A stretch of 64,000 nt of DNA, from NCBI RefSeq assembly GCF_018798885.1, contig NZ_CP076361.1:2819501-2883500 (forward strand), written 5' to 3'. Source of the DNA: Gemmobacter fulvus (GTDB lineage Bacteria; Pseudomonadota; Alphaproteobacteria; Rhodobacterales; Rhodobacteraceae). Positions 34,857 through 42,580 of this stretch are shown here, piece after piece; positions within the stretch are counted from its first letter, which is position 1; each line of letters starts with the position of its first letter. Position numbers and translations under genes: made by a program. Under the pieces are notes generated by a model. It saw only the letters and a list, made by a program, of their open reading frames with translations, was not told the origin of the DNA and searched no databases.

Positions 34857-35882
34857 TCACTCGGCGCAGATCGCCTGAAGGCTGATCCAGTCGCCATCCG
34901 GCAAGACGGGCTTGGCTGGGCTGCGGGCGAAAGGGTCGGCCTCGATCAGCGCCAGCGTGGCCTCGCCGCTCGGGTCCAGTGCCCGCGCATAGGGGCTGGA
35001 GGGGATGCCCGCCTCGGCAAAGCGCGCCAGCAGCGGCTCTGCCGCAAGCGGGGCGGGGGGGGCAAGCAGAAGTTCCGCGCCATACCCCTCGACCGCGCCA
35101 GGATCGAGCCGCCCGGTGGTCAGCAGTCCAAAGGTGGCGCGCAGCCCCGCATGATCCAGCAAGGGTTCCATCGGATCGGCCGTGCTGGCCCGCTGCGCCT
35201 CGGCCAGCGCGAAACCGGCGGCGAGTTCGCCGCTTTCCTGCGGTTCGATCAGGCTGCGATGCAGAGTGATGATATGGCCGGGCAGATGCAGCGCCTTGGC
35301 AGCCCCATCGCGTAGCACATAAAGCTGCGGCGGGTTGGGGCCAAAGACCCGCAGCGCCATCCGGTCCAGCGCCGCCTGCCCGGAGGGATCGGCGCAGGGC
35401 GCACCTGCCACGCGCGACAGATCAGCCAGTGCCATGCGGCCAATCGCCTTGCGGGTGGCTTCGGGCACCATCGCCGCCGTATGATCGACCATGGCCGAGG
35501 GCACAAAGGCCATGCCCAGCAGCAGCACCAGCGACGTGCCGATCAGGAACAGGCTGCCGCGCAGCCGCCCCGGTTTGGGTCGTTCTGACGCCAGCGCATC
35601 GCGCACGGTTTCCAGCGCCGCGATCATCGTCGTATCGTCCAGTTCCAGCGTTTCCAGCGCATCGGGTCCAGGGGCATAGAGCGCAGGCATCTCGCCGGGG
35701 TTCAGCCGCTCCACCGCGGGCAAAGACCAATGCGACAGCGCGGTTTCGGTGCGCGGATCGGCGAGCGTCAGCGAAGCTTCGCCAAACGCCACCACAACCT
35801 CGCGGCGCTGCAACTCCGGCGCCTCGCGCCACAGGCCCGGACTTTCCAGCTTCTGATATTTTTTCAGCGCCGTGCTGCGCAT
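34857..35882 (-). CDS. Membrane protein resembling a degenerate M48 peptidase
   Basis: A 341-residue protein. Residues 1-107 are soluble and basic/acidic mixed (EVVVAFGEASLTLADPRTETALSHW looks like a small beta domain), residues 109-129 a single transmembrane helix (GSLFLIGTSLVLLLGMAFV), and the rest would be periplasmic. Residues 186-235 (LYVLRDGAAKALHLPGH, ITLHRSLIEPQESGELAAG) follow the M48 pattern of the strand-helix before HExxH, but the zinc motif is absent: the corresponding place reads FALAEAQRA. So if related, it is a pseudo-peptidase. Function unknown; M48 origin is my inference from pattern only. Confidence 0.6.
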   Translation of the reverse strand: MRSTALKKYQKLESPGLWREAPELQRREVVVAFGEASLTLADPRTETALSHWSLPAVERLNPGEMPALYAPGPDALETLELDDTTMIAALETVRDALASERPKPGRLRGSLFLIGTSLVLLLGMAFVPSAMVDHTAAMVPEATRKAIGRMALADLSRVAGAPCADPSGQAALDRMALRVFGPNPPQLYVLRDGAAKALHLPGHIITLHRSLIEPQESGELAAGFALAEAQRASTADPMEPLLDHAGLRATFGLLTTGRLDPGAVEGYGAELLLAPPAPLAAEPLLARFAEAGIPSSPYARALDPSGEATLALIEADPFARSPAKPVLPDGDWISLQAICAE

Positions 35883-35970
35883 GGAGGGCCTTTTTTGCCG
35901 CGTTCAGCGGACCTTAGCGCGGATGATGCAGGCTCACAACCGGCTCTGCCCGCCGCAGCGCGGCAATAGG

Positions 35971-36459
35971 CTAGTCCAGACCGAAGGCGGCATGAAAGCG
36001 CAGGGCACCGGCGGCGGTGCTGGCACATCGGCGGGTCAGAACATAGTCGGGCGGGATGTCGGGCGCAAAGATCGCCGGGTCGGCGGCAAAGCCGAAGCGG
36101 CCATAATAAACCGGGTCGCCGACGATCACCACACCGCCCACCGACAGGCGGCTGAGCTGTGCCAGCGCCGCCCCGATCAGCGCCGTGCCGATGCCGCTGC
36201 GCTGCTGCGCCGGATCCACCGCCAGCGGCGCGATGCAGGCCCAGCCCGTTTGCCCGCCCACCGAACAGGGCGAGGCCGCGATATGCCCCTGGATGCCGTT
36301 TGGCCCTTCTGACACCAAGGACAGCAGCAGGCCGCCTTCTGCCCGCAACCGCGCAACGATTTCGGCCTCGTTGCCATCGGCATGGGCGGCGGTCAGAAAG
36401 GCCTCGGTGATCAGCGTGGCAATGGCGGGCGCGTCCTGCGGCCCCTCGGGGCGGATCAT
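35971..36459 (-). CDS. GNAT N-acetyltransferase (YhbS-like)
   Basis: A 162-residue acetyltransferase with the acetyl-CoA loop LAVDPAQQRSGIGTALI (Q/R-x-x-G-x-G/A) and the downstream GDPVYYGRFGFAAD typical of YhbS-like proteins. The start overlaps the upstream acyl-CoA ligase stop by 4 bp, so it is the second gene of that transcript. Substrate unknown; proximity to an acyl-CoA ligase does not define it. Confidence 0.85.
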   Translation of the reverse strand: MIRPEGPQDAPAIATLITEAFLTAAHADGNEAEIVARLRAEGGLLLSLVSEGPNGIQGHIAASPCSVGGQTGWACIAPLAVDPAQQRSGIGTALIGAALAQLSRLSVGGVVIVGDPVYYGRFGFAADPAIFAPDIPPDYVLTRRCASTAAGALRFHAAFGLD

Positions 36460-38093
36460 CCTTTCTGCGCCATCAGCTTGGCCACGGCGCGCAGCTCGAA
36501 CTTCTGGATCTTGCCGGTGGAGGTTTTGGGCAGGTCACAAAACACAACCGCTTTGGGGGTGGCAAACCCGGCCAGCCGGGCACGGCAATGTTTGATCAGC
36601 TCGTCTTCAGTGGCGGACATGCCGGGCTTCAGTTCGACAAAGGCGCAGGGCACTTCGCCCCATTTGTCATCCGGTTTGGCGACGACCGCGCAGAGGCTGA
36701 CGGCGGGGTGGTGCATCAAGGCCCCCTCCACCTCGACCGAAGAGACATTCTCGCCGCCGGAAATGATGATGTCCTTCGCGCGGTCGGTGATCTTGATATA
36801 ACCATCAGGATGTTGCAACGCGATGTCGCCGGAGCGGAACCAGCCGCCCTTGAACGCCTCGGCGGTGGCTTCGGGGTTCTTGTAATAGCCCTTCATCACC
36901 ATGTTGCCGCGCAGGGCAATCTCGCCCAGATGGGCAGCATCGCGCGGCACCGGCATGCCGTGGGTGTCATGCACCTCGGCCCCTTCCAGCGTCGCCATGG
37001 CGACGCCGGTGCGGGCCTTGAACGCGGCGCGGTCCTCGCCGGTTTTCTGATCCCATTCGGGTTTCCACAGACATTCGGTGGCGGGGCCATAGGTTTCGGT
37101 CAGGCCGTAAACCTGCGTCACGTTGAAGCCCAGCGGTTCAATCGCCGCCAGCGTGGCGGCGGGCGGCGGGGCACCGGCGGTGAACACCTCGACGATCTGG
37201 GCAAAGTCGCGGCGGTCTTCGGGCTTTGCATTGATCAGCGTGTTCAGCACGATGGGCGCACCGCCGAAATGGGTAACCCCTTCATCGGCAATCGCATCAT
37301 AGACCGCCTTCGCCGTGATGTCGCGGCAACAGACGATGGTGCCGCCCATCATCGGGATCATCCAGGGGTGGCACCAGGCATTGCAATGGAACAGCGGCAC
37401 GATGGTCAGATAGACGGGATACAATTGCATCCGCCAGGCAATCACATTGGCCATGGTGGCGAGATAGGCACCGCGATGGTGATAGACCACGCCCTTGGGG
37501 CGCCCGGTGGTGCCCGAGGTATAGTTGATGGCGAGGCTTTCCCATTCGTCCTGCGGCAGGATCCAGTCAAACCCCGGATCGCCTTCGGCCAGAAGCTCTT
37601 CATATTCAAGGTAATGGCCGCTGGCGGCAAAGCCTGCCTCGGCATCGGCAACCTCGATGATCTGCGGCGCGGGGCCCTGCATCTTCTTGATTGCCTGTTC
37701 CGCCAGCGCCACAAAGGCGCTGTCCACCAGCACGATCTTTGCCCCGGCATGGCCGAAGATATAACCCACCGTATCGGCATCCAGCCGGGTGTTGATGGTG
37801 TTCAGCACCGCACCGCAGGCGGGCACGCCGAAATGCGCCTCGGCCTGTTGCGGGATATTGGGCAGAAGCGTGGCCACCACATCGCCGGGGCGGATGCCGC
37901 GCGCCACCAGCGCCGAGGCCATGCGGCTGATCCGGACGGCATATTCGGCATAGCTGCGCCGCGTGGTTTTCCAGACCAGTGCGGTGCGGTCGGCATGAAT
38001 ATCCGCGGCGCGCTTCAGATGCGACAGGGGTGTGAGCGGCACATAATTGGCCGCGTTTTTGTCGAGCCCCGATTCATCCACCAACCAGCCCAT
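36456..38093 (-). CDS. AMP-forming acyl-CoA synthetase (DmdB-like)
   Basis: A 545-residue ligase that adenylates a carboxylic acid and transfers it to CoA. Motifs: INYTSGTTGRPKGVVYHH (P-loop), QVYGLTETYGPATEC (A5), GGWFRSGDIALQHPDGY (A7) and LPKTSTGKIQKFELR (A10, catalytic Lys). Length and the VPLFHCNAWCHPW segment are those of the medium-chain/3-methylmercaptopropionate ligases (DmdB) common in this family. No other DMSP demethylation gene (dmdA, dmdC, dmdD) is in the window, so the substrate stays open. It is first in a two-gene unit with the GNAT gene. Confidence 0.85.
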   Translation of the reverse strand: MGWLVDESGLDKNAANYVPLTPLSHLKRAADIHADRTALVWKTTRRSYAEYAVRISRMASALVARGIRPGDVVATLLPNIPQQAEAHFGVPACGAVLNTINTRLDADTVGYIFGHAGAKIVLVDSAFVALAEQAIKKMQGPAPQIIEVADAEAGFAASGHYLEYEELLAEGDPGFDWILPQDEWESLAINYTSGTTGRPKGVVYHHRGAYLATMANVIAWRMQLYPVYLTIVPLFHCNAWCHPWMIPMMGGTIVCCRDITAKAVYDAIADEGVTHFGGAPIVLNTLINAKPEDRRDFAQIVEVFTAGAPPPAATLAAIEPLGFNVTQVYGLTETYGPATECLWKPEWDQKTGEDRAAFKARTGVAMATLEGAEVHDTHGMPVPRDAAHLGEIALRGNMVMKGYYKNPEATAEAFKGGWFRSGDIALQHPDGYIKITDRAKDIIISGGENVSSVEVEGALMHHPAVSLCAVVAKPDDKWGEVPCAFVELKPGMSATEDELIKHCRARLAGFATPKAVVFCDLPKTSTGKIQKFELRAVAKLMAQKG

Positions 38094-38190
38094 CGCATCC
38101 TCCCGAAATCTCGCGCATATGTCGCTTTTCGGCGGGCAGTTTGCGTCCGTATCGGGTGATTGAAAAGAGCATCACGAAAGGAAATTACGC

Positions 38191-39123
38191 ATGGCCCCCA
38201 TGACACAGGATCGCACGCTGACCGCAGCCGGCATGGTGCTGATCTATGCCATGCTGATCGGCTTTACCGACAATTTCGTGCGGGTGATCGCGGCAGAGGC
38301 CGGGCTGTGGCAGTTTCATGCCACGCGGTCGATCATGGCCTGGGGATTGCTGCTGGCCTTGATGGTGCCTTTTGGCCTGCGTTTGCGTCCGGTGAACATG
38401 CGGGCGGTGGTGGCGCGGTCGGCGATTCACGGGCTGGCCATGCTGATCTATTTCGGCGCGCTGGCGTTTTTGCCGGTGGCACAGGTTGCGGCGGGGCTGT
38501 TCACGGCGCCGATCTTTGTGCTGCTGATCTCGCGCTTTGCCTATGGCCACAGGATCGGCCCGGTGCGGATCATCGCCGTGGCCATCGGCTTTTGCGGTGT
38601 GGTGCTGGTGCTTGGCCCTTCGGCGATGGCGGGGGCCAGTGTGGCGGCGTTTCTGCCGGTGCTGGCGGGCGGGCTTTACGCCATGGGCAATATTGCCACG
38701 CGCGAATGGTGCCCCGAAGAAAGCGCCGAAACCCTGCTGGGCGGGTTTTTCGCGGCCCTTGGGATTCTGGGCCTGATCGGCATGGCCCTGCTGGCGCTGA
38801 TGCCGCTGGCGGTGCCGGAGGGGGCGGCGGGCTTTGTGCAGCGCGGCGCGGTCTGGCCCTCAGGCGCCTTCTGGTTCTGGACCTTTGTGCAGGCGGCGGG
38901 ATCCTTGCTGGGCGTGGGCATGATGATCAAGGCCTATCAGCTGGCCGATGCCAGCAGGGTCTCGGTGTTTGAATATGTGATCCTGCCCGCCTCGGCGCTC
39001 TGGGCCTGGCTGATCTGGGGCGAAACGCTGACGCCACTGGCGATTGTCGGCATGTGCCTGATCACGCTGGCGGGATTGCTGATCGCCGCGCGGTCGAGGC
39101 AGGTGGTTCAGGCAACCGCCTGA
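38191..39123 (+). CDS. DMT-superfamily (EamA) transporter
   Basis: A 310-residue protein with about ten transmembrane helices in two EamA repeats: GMVLIYAMLIGFTDNFVRVIA and later FWTFVQAAGSLLGVGMMIKAY; the loop RSIMAWGLLLALMVPFGLRL is typical. AAAGGAAATTACGC precedes ATG at 38191. It is divergent from the acyl-CoA ligase and its last 16 bp overlap the end of tdk. Substrate (metabolite export is common in the family) unknown. Confidence 0.88.
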   Translation: MAPMTQDRTLTAAGMVLIYAMLIGFTDNFVRVIAAEAGLWQFHATRSIMAWGLLLALMVPFGLRLRPVNMRAVVARSAIHGLAMLIYFGALAFLPVAQVAAGLFTAPIFVLLISRFAYGHRIGPVRIIAVAIGFCGVVLVLGPSAMAGASVAAFLPVLAGGLYAMGNIATREWCPEESAETLLGGFFAALGILGLIGMALLALMPLAVPEGAAGFVQRGAVWPSGAFWFWTFVQAAGSLLGVGMMIKAYQLADASRVSVFEYVILPASALWAWLIWGETLTPLAIVGMCLITLAGLLIAARSRQVVQATA

Positions 39124-39698
39124 TCGGCCACCGCCGCGCGCCAGTGGCGGCGGCACAGGCTGACATAGGTTTCATTGCCGCCGATCTGTACCTGTTCGCC
39201 ATCGCGCAGGGCGCGGCCATCCGGGCCGCGCCGGATCACCATGGTCGCCTTGCGCCCGCAATGGCAGATCGTGCGCACCTCGCGCATTTCATCGGCCCAG
39301 GCCAGCAAGGCCGCCGAGCCGGGAAACAGATTGCCCTGAAAATCCACGCGCAGCCCGTAGCACATCACTGGCACGCCCAGATCATCCACGGCCTGCGCCA
39401 GTTGCCAGACCTGCGGTTTGGTCAGAAACTGCGCCTCGTCGATGAACACGCAGGCCACCGTGCCCGCCGCAAAGCGCGTGCGCAGCTTGGCCAGCATATC
39501 CTCTTGCGGGCCAAAGGTATCGGCAGCCTCGCCGATGCCGATGCGGCTGGCAATCCGGCCTTCACCGGCGCGGTCATCAAACCGCGCGGTCAGCAGATAG
39601 GTCGCCATGCCGCCTTCGCGGTAATTGTGCGAGGCTTGCAGCAGGGCCGTCGATTTGCCCGCATTCATCGTGGAGTAATGGAAGTAAAGCTTTGCCAT
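39108..39698 (-). CDS. tdk: Thymidine kinase (type II)
   Basis: Phosphorylates thymidine to TMP. 196 residues: P-loop MNAGKSTALLQ near the N-terminus, catalytic Glu in VFIDEAQFLTK, zinc-binding cysteines in ICHCGRKA and a later C-R-R-H, and GGNETYVSLC lasso-loop residues for thymidine. It complements the deoA route in the operon 6 kb to the left. Convergent overlap of 16 bp with the EamA gene. Confidence 0.95.
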   Translation of the reverse strand: MAKLYFHYSTMNAGKSTALLQASHNYREGGMATYLLTARFDDRAGEGRIASRIGIGEAADTFGPQEDMLAKLRTRFAAGTVACVFIDEAQFLTKPQVWQLAQAVDDLGVPVMCYGLRVDFQGNLFPGSAALLAWADEMREVRTICHCGRKATMVIRRGPDGRALRDGEQVQIGGNETYVSLCRRHWRAAVADQAVA

Positions 39699-39716
39699 GA
39701 TGCGCGCGGCGATAGC

Positions 39717-39751
39717 GCAAAAGCCCCGGCTTTCACAAGCGGGGCTTTTGC
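39717..39751. terminator. Terminator-like hairpin just upstream of tdk
   Basis: GCAAAAGCCCC (39717-39727) and GGGGCTTTTGC (39741-39751) pair perfectly over 11 bp, with an inner GCTT/AAGC extension after a one-base bulge. A/T runs on both arms would allow termination in either direction. Because it is only 18 bp before the tdk start it may lie in the tdk leader and act as an attenuator, or protect tdk from transcription entering from the right. Confidence 0.6.
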
Positions 39752-40199
39752 GTCACTCGTCCGAAATCGTTACACACTCACTGATACGGCTACGTTACAG
39801 ACACTGATACGGGCACTGGCAAGTGCGGGCAGGGGTCACGCCGGATGTGGTGGCTTCGGAAAGCCTTGTTCCACAGGGCGCGGGCACAATCGGGGCACAG
39901 AACGGCACCCCGGATACTCGTTACACAAAGATCACCCGGCACGAGGGGCACCGGCAATCGCAGAACTGGTTACGCACAGGACGGGCCCGCCGCAGGGTCG
40001 CCCAAAAAACAGGCTCCCATTCCATACAGAACAAGGCACGGCGGACCCCTACCCATGCCGACGCTGGGGACGCCGGCCACTCACTACGGTTCCGATTACG
40101 CGGAACTGAATTATGAATGACAAAACCCTGTCATCCGATTAATGGGAAAACGAAGATCGTTTTCCCCCATGCTCTTGCAGGGGTTTTGAAGGTTGAGAA
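39752..40199 (+). other. Structured non-coding region with repeats, a tiny reading frame and a perfect hairpin
   Basis: About 450 bp with no convincing gene and lower GC than its neighbours. It has a tandem pair GTTACACACTCACTGATACG (39770) and GTTACAGACACTGATACGG (39794), followed by two looser GTTAC-CACA copies (39920, 39969). A 21-codon frame at 40055-40120 (starting MPTLGTPATHYG, ending AELNYE) and a 9-codon frame at 40113-40142 (MNDKTLSSD) precede the inverted repeat GGGAAAACGA-AGA-TCGTTTTCCC at 40144-40166. I see no tRNA, tmRNA, RNase P or SRP signature. It reads as the control region of the HTH gene at 40200, or a small RNA. Confidence 0.45.
40144..40166. promoter_or_regulatory. Perfect 10-bp inverted repeat upstream of the HTH gene
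   Basis: GGGAAAACGA and TCGTTTTCCC around AGA, centred 45 bp before the ATG at 40200. It could be an operator for autoregulation by the HTH protein or a leader hairpin; there is no T run to make it a terminator on the plus strand. Confidence 0.5.
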
Positions 40200-40655
40200 A
40201 TGTCCGTTGCATCCTATCTCAAGAAACATACCGAGGCGCTCGTCAAAGACGTGGGCATCGAAGCGGCATGTGAACTGACCGGCAAATCCAAGGCGACGAT
40301 CGGGCGCTATTATTCGGATCAGCACGAACATGGCGACCGTTTCATGCCGATTGATGTGGTGGCGGATCTGGAGGCGGCGGCGCGCTTTCCGCATGTGACC
40401 TCGGCACTGGCCGATCTGCGGGGCATCACGCTCAGCTATGACGCCGAAAAGCGCAATGCGCAGTCGTCGGGCATCAATGCCGATGTGGTGGCGCTGGCCC
40501 AGCGGTTCGGCATGCTGATGGCGGAATACAATCAGGCGATTGGCGACGGCAAGATTTCAGTCAACGAGGCCAAGCGGCTGTTGCGCGAAACGCTGGCCAT
40601 CCAGCAGGTCTTGCTGGAGATGAAGCTGAACCTTGAGGATGAGGTGGATTCCTGA
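40200..40655 (+). CDS. Small HTH protein resembling phage CII/CP76-type regulators
   Basis: A 151-residue protein. Residues 1-45 (MSVASYLKKHTEALVKDVG, then ACELTGKSKATIGRYYSD) form a probable HTH. HEHGDRFMPIDVVADLEAAA follows, where CP76/CII-like proteins have the D-H-H..LR..E stretch, and residues 100-150 (FGMLMAEYNQAIGDGKISV, then RLLRETLAIQQVLLEMKL) form a helical, probably oligomerising, C-terminus. It is a conserved alphaproteobacterial type found outside prophages, and no phage genes are near. The start lacks a strong ribosome site (AAGGTTGAGAA). It ends before a bidirectional terminator. Confidence 0.7.
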   Translation: MSVASYLKKHTEALVKDVGIEAACELTGKSKATIGRYYSDQHEHGDRFMPIDVVADLEAAARFPHVTSALADLRGITLSYDAEKRNAQSSGINADVVALAQRFGMLMAEYNQAIGDGKISVNEAKRLLRETLAIQQVLLEMKLNLEDEVDS

Positions 40656-40699
40656 ACCAGGGCGGCGGGCTGATCGCCGCCGCGGCCGTGTCCAGATGC

Positions 40700-40727
40700 A
40701 AAAAGGGGCGGTGAACCGCCCCTTTTT
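40700..40727. terminator. Bidirectional intrinsic terminator
   Basis: AAAAAGGGGCGGT and ACCGCCCCTTTTT pair over 13 positions around GA, between the convergent HTH gene and rhlE. Confidence 0.92.
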
Positions 40728-40746
40728 TATGACACGGTGATGTGGA

Positions 40747-42141
40747 TCACGAGGCCATCGCGCCGCGATTGGCCGGGCGGCGTGCGCCCTGCGGTTTCTT
40801 CGGCGTGGCAAGCCCCCCGGCAGAGCGGCCCGCGCCCTGCGGTTTGGCACTCTGCGGCTTGGCGCCAAACGGCTTGCCACCCTCGGCGCGCTGGCCTTGG
40901 GGTTTTGCCCCTTGCGGCTTTGCGCCCTGCGGACGACCGCCCGGCTTGGCCCCCTGCGGGCGGCCCCGGTTCTGGCCCGGCTTGACGGCGGCCTTGACCA
41001 CATCCATCGCCCAGGGCGCGCCACCCACCACCGGGATCGGCTTTTTCAGCACTTTCTCGATGGCTTGCAGCTCTTCCATCTCGGCAGGGGCACAGAAGGC
41101 GATGGCATTGCCTTCTGCCCCGGCACGGGCGGTGCGGCCGATGCGATGGACATAGTTTTCCGGCACATTCGGCATGTCGTAGTTATAGACATGGCGCACG
41201 CCCGGAATGTCGATGCCGCGTGCGGCCACATCGGTGGCCACCAGCACATCCAGATCCCCGGCGCGGAATTCGGCCAGCGTGCGCTCACGCTGGTTCTGGC
41301 TCTTGTTGCCGTGGATCGAGCTGGCCTTGAAGCCCCAGCTGACCAGCAGCTTCATCAGCTTCTCCGACCCGTGTTTGGTGCGGCCAAAGACCAGCGCCTG
41401 TTCGCCCGGATGCTTTTTCAGATAGGTTTCCAGCAGTTTCGCCTTGTCACCCTGCGGGGTGTAATAGACGCCCTGCACGATGCGTTCGACCGGCTTGCCG
41501 GGCGGGGCGACCTGCACGCGCACCGGATTGCGCAGATAGGTGTCGGCGATTTCTTCGATGTCCTTCGGCATGGTGGCCGAGAACAGCAGCGTCTGGCGCT
41601 TGACCGGGATATGTTTGGCAATCCGGCGCAGCGCGTGGATGAACCCCATGTCGAGCATGTGGTCGGCCTCGTCCAGCACCAGATAGCCGCATTTTTCCAG
41701 GCTGACCGCGCCGCGTTCCAGCAGGTCGATCAGGCGGCCCGGTGTGGCGATCAGCACATCGGTGCCGCGCGCCAGCCGCTCGGATTGTTTGTGGATCGAC
41801 GCGCCGCCGACCACCATGGTCAGTTTGACCGCCGTGCCCTTGGTGAACACCATGAAGTTGTCGTGGATCTGGCTGACCAGTTCCCGCGTCGGGGCCAGCA
41901 CCAGGGCGCGCACATTGCGCGGCCCCGGCGGGTGGCCGATGTCGAGCAGGCGGTGCAGCAGCGGCAGGCCGAAGGCCGCCGTCTTGCCGGTGCCGGTCTG
42001 CGCCAGACCCATCAGGTCGCGGCCTTCCATCACCTGCGGAATCGCCTGCACCTGAATCGGGGTGGGGGCGGTAAAGTTGGTTTTTTCCAGCGCCTTGAGG
42101 ATATTCGGCGAAAGGCCGAGGTCTGCGAACGTCGTCATCAT
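40747..42141 (-). CDS. rhlE: DEAD-box RNA helicase (RhlE type)
   Basis: Unwinds RNA in ribosome assembly and cold adaptation. 464 residues: Q motif and AQTGTGKTAAFGLP (I), PTRELVSQI (Ia), VLDEADHMLDMGF (II, D-E-A-D), LLFSATMP (III), VATDVAARGIDIPG (V), YVHRIGRTARAG (VI). The C-terminal ~90 residues are low-complexity repeats of PQGAK/GGRPQG, basic and Gly/Gln-rich, as in RNA-annealing tails. Start: ATG at 42141 or 42138 after GGAAAGACAT. A leader of more than 100 nt precedes it. Confidence 0.93.
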   Translation of the reverse strand: MMTTFADLGLSPNILKALEKTNFTAPTPIQVQAIPQVMEGRDLMGLAQTGTGKTAAFGLPLLHRLLDIGHPPGPRNVRALVLAPTRELVSQIHDNFMVFTKGTAVKLTMVVGGASIHKQSERLARGTDVLIATPGRLIDLLERGAVSLEKCGYLVLDEADHMLDMGFIHALRRIAKHIPVKRQTLLFSATMPKDIEEIADTYLRNPVRVQVAPPGKPVERIVQGVYYTPQGDKAKLLETYLKKHPGEQALVFGRTKHGSEKLMKLLVSWGFKASSIHGNKSQNQRERTLAEFRAGDLDVLVATDVAARGIDIPGVRHVYNYDMPNVPENYVHRIGRTARAGAEGNAIAFCAPAEMEELQAIEKVLKKPIPVVGGAPWAMDVVKAAVKPGQNRGRPQGAKPGGRPQGAKPQGAKPQGQRAEGGKPFGAKPQSAKPQGAGRSAGGLATPKKPQGARRPANRGAMAS

Positions 42142-42580
42142 ATGTCTTTCCGACAGACCACAGGCCTGTCTGCAACCGCCCAGCTGGCGGAAGGAGGGGG
42201 CGGTGACGCCTCGCCCTCGGAACGGATTCCCGAGTGCCGTCGGCACCGCGGAACCCCTGCGTGATGGTGGGAACCTGTCCCCGCGCCCTCATATGGTGCT
42301 CACGCGGCACGGGCGTCGGTTGTGGTGCAGATGGGGCCTGCCTGTCTGTTTGTCAAGAAAAAAGGCCGGGAGGCAGAGTCGTGGGGCCGGGCACCGGGCG
42401 GCGTGGCCGGGATTTCTGTCGTCTGGCGCGGCCGATCTGGCGGCGGCGGCACACAGGATCCTTGACGTGATCCCAGAACAAAGCTCTGATTATAAATCGT
42501 TTTCCTGTGGCAAACAGGCCCTTCTGGTACCGCTGTGGCGGTCCGACAAGAAAGGGCAACAGGACGGGGGGAGGGGCGGC
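42142..42580. other. Intergenic region between divergent rhlE and aldehyde dehydrogenase genes
   Basis: About 440 bp. Close to rhlE, the minus strand holds GACAGGCCTGTGGTCTGTC, a hairpin-forming stretch directly before the GGAAAG ribosome site, which could fold over it in the cold. A T-rich stretch (GTCTGTTTGTCAAGAAAAAA) lies at 42342-42362 and another AT-rich block (TCTGATTATAAATCG) at 42485-42499, a possible promoter for the aldehyde dehydrogenase. No gene is supported. Confidence 0.4.

Noticed and set aside
36456-38093. Part of a DMSP demethylation cluster (dmdB)
   Set aside because: Only the ligase is present; no dmdA, dmdC or dmdD nearby, and related ligases act on many acids. Kept as DmdB-like only.
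39752-40199. Replication-origin-like region with DnaA-box-like GTTAC-CACA repeats
   Set aside because: The best sequence (TTACGCACA) differs from the DnaA box TTATCCACA in a core position, spacing is irregular, and no origin-linked genes (dnaA, dnaN, parAB, repABC) are near.
40200-40655. Prophage remnant because of a CII-like regulator
   Set aside because: No integrase, attachment repeats, structural or lysis genes around; neighbours are housekeeping genes, and this protein type occurs outside phages.
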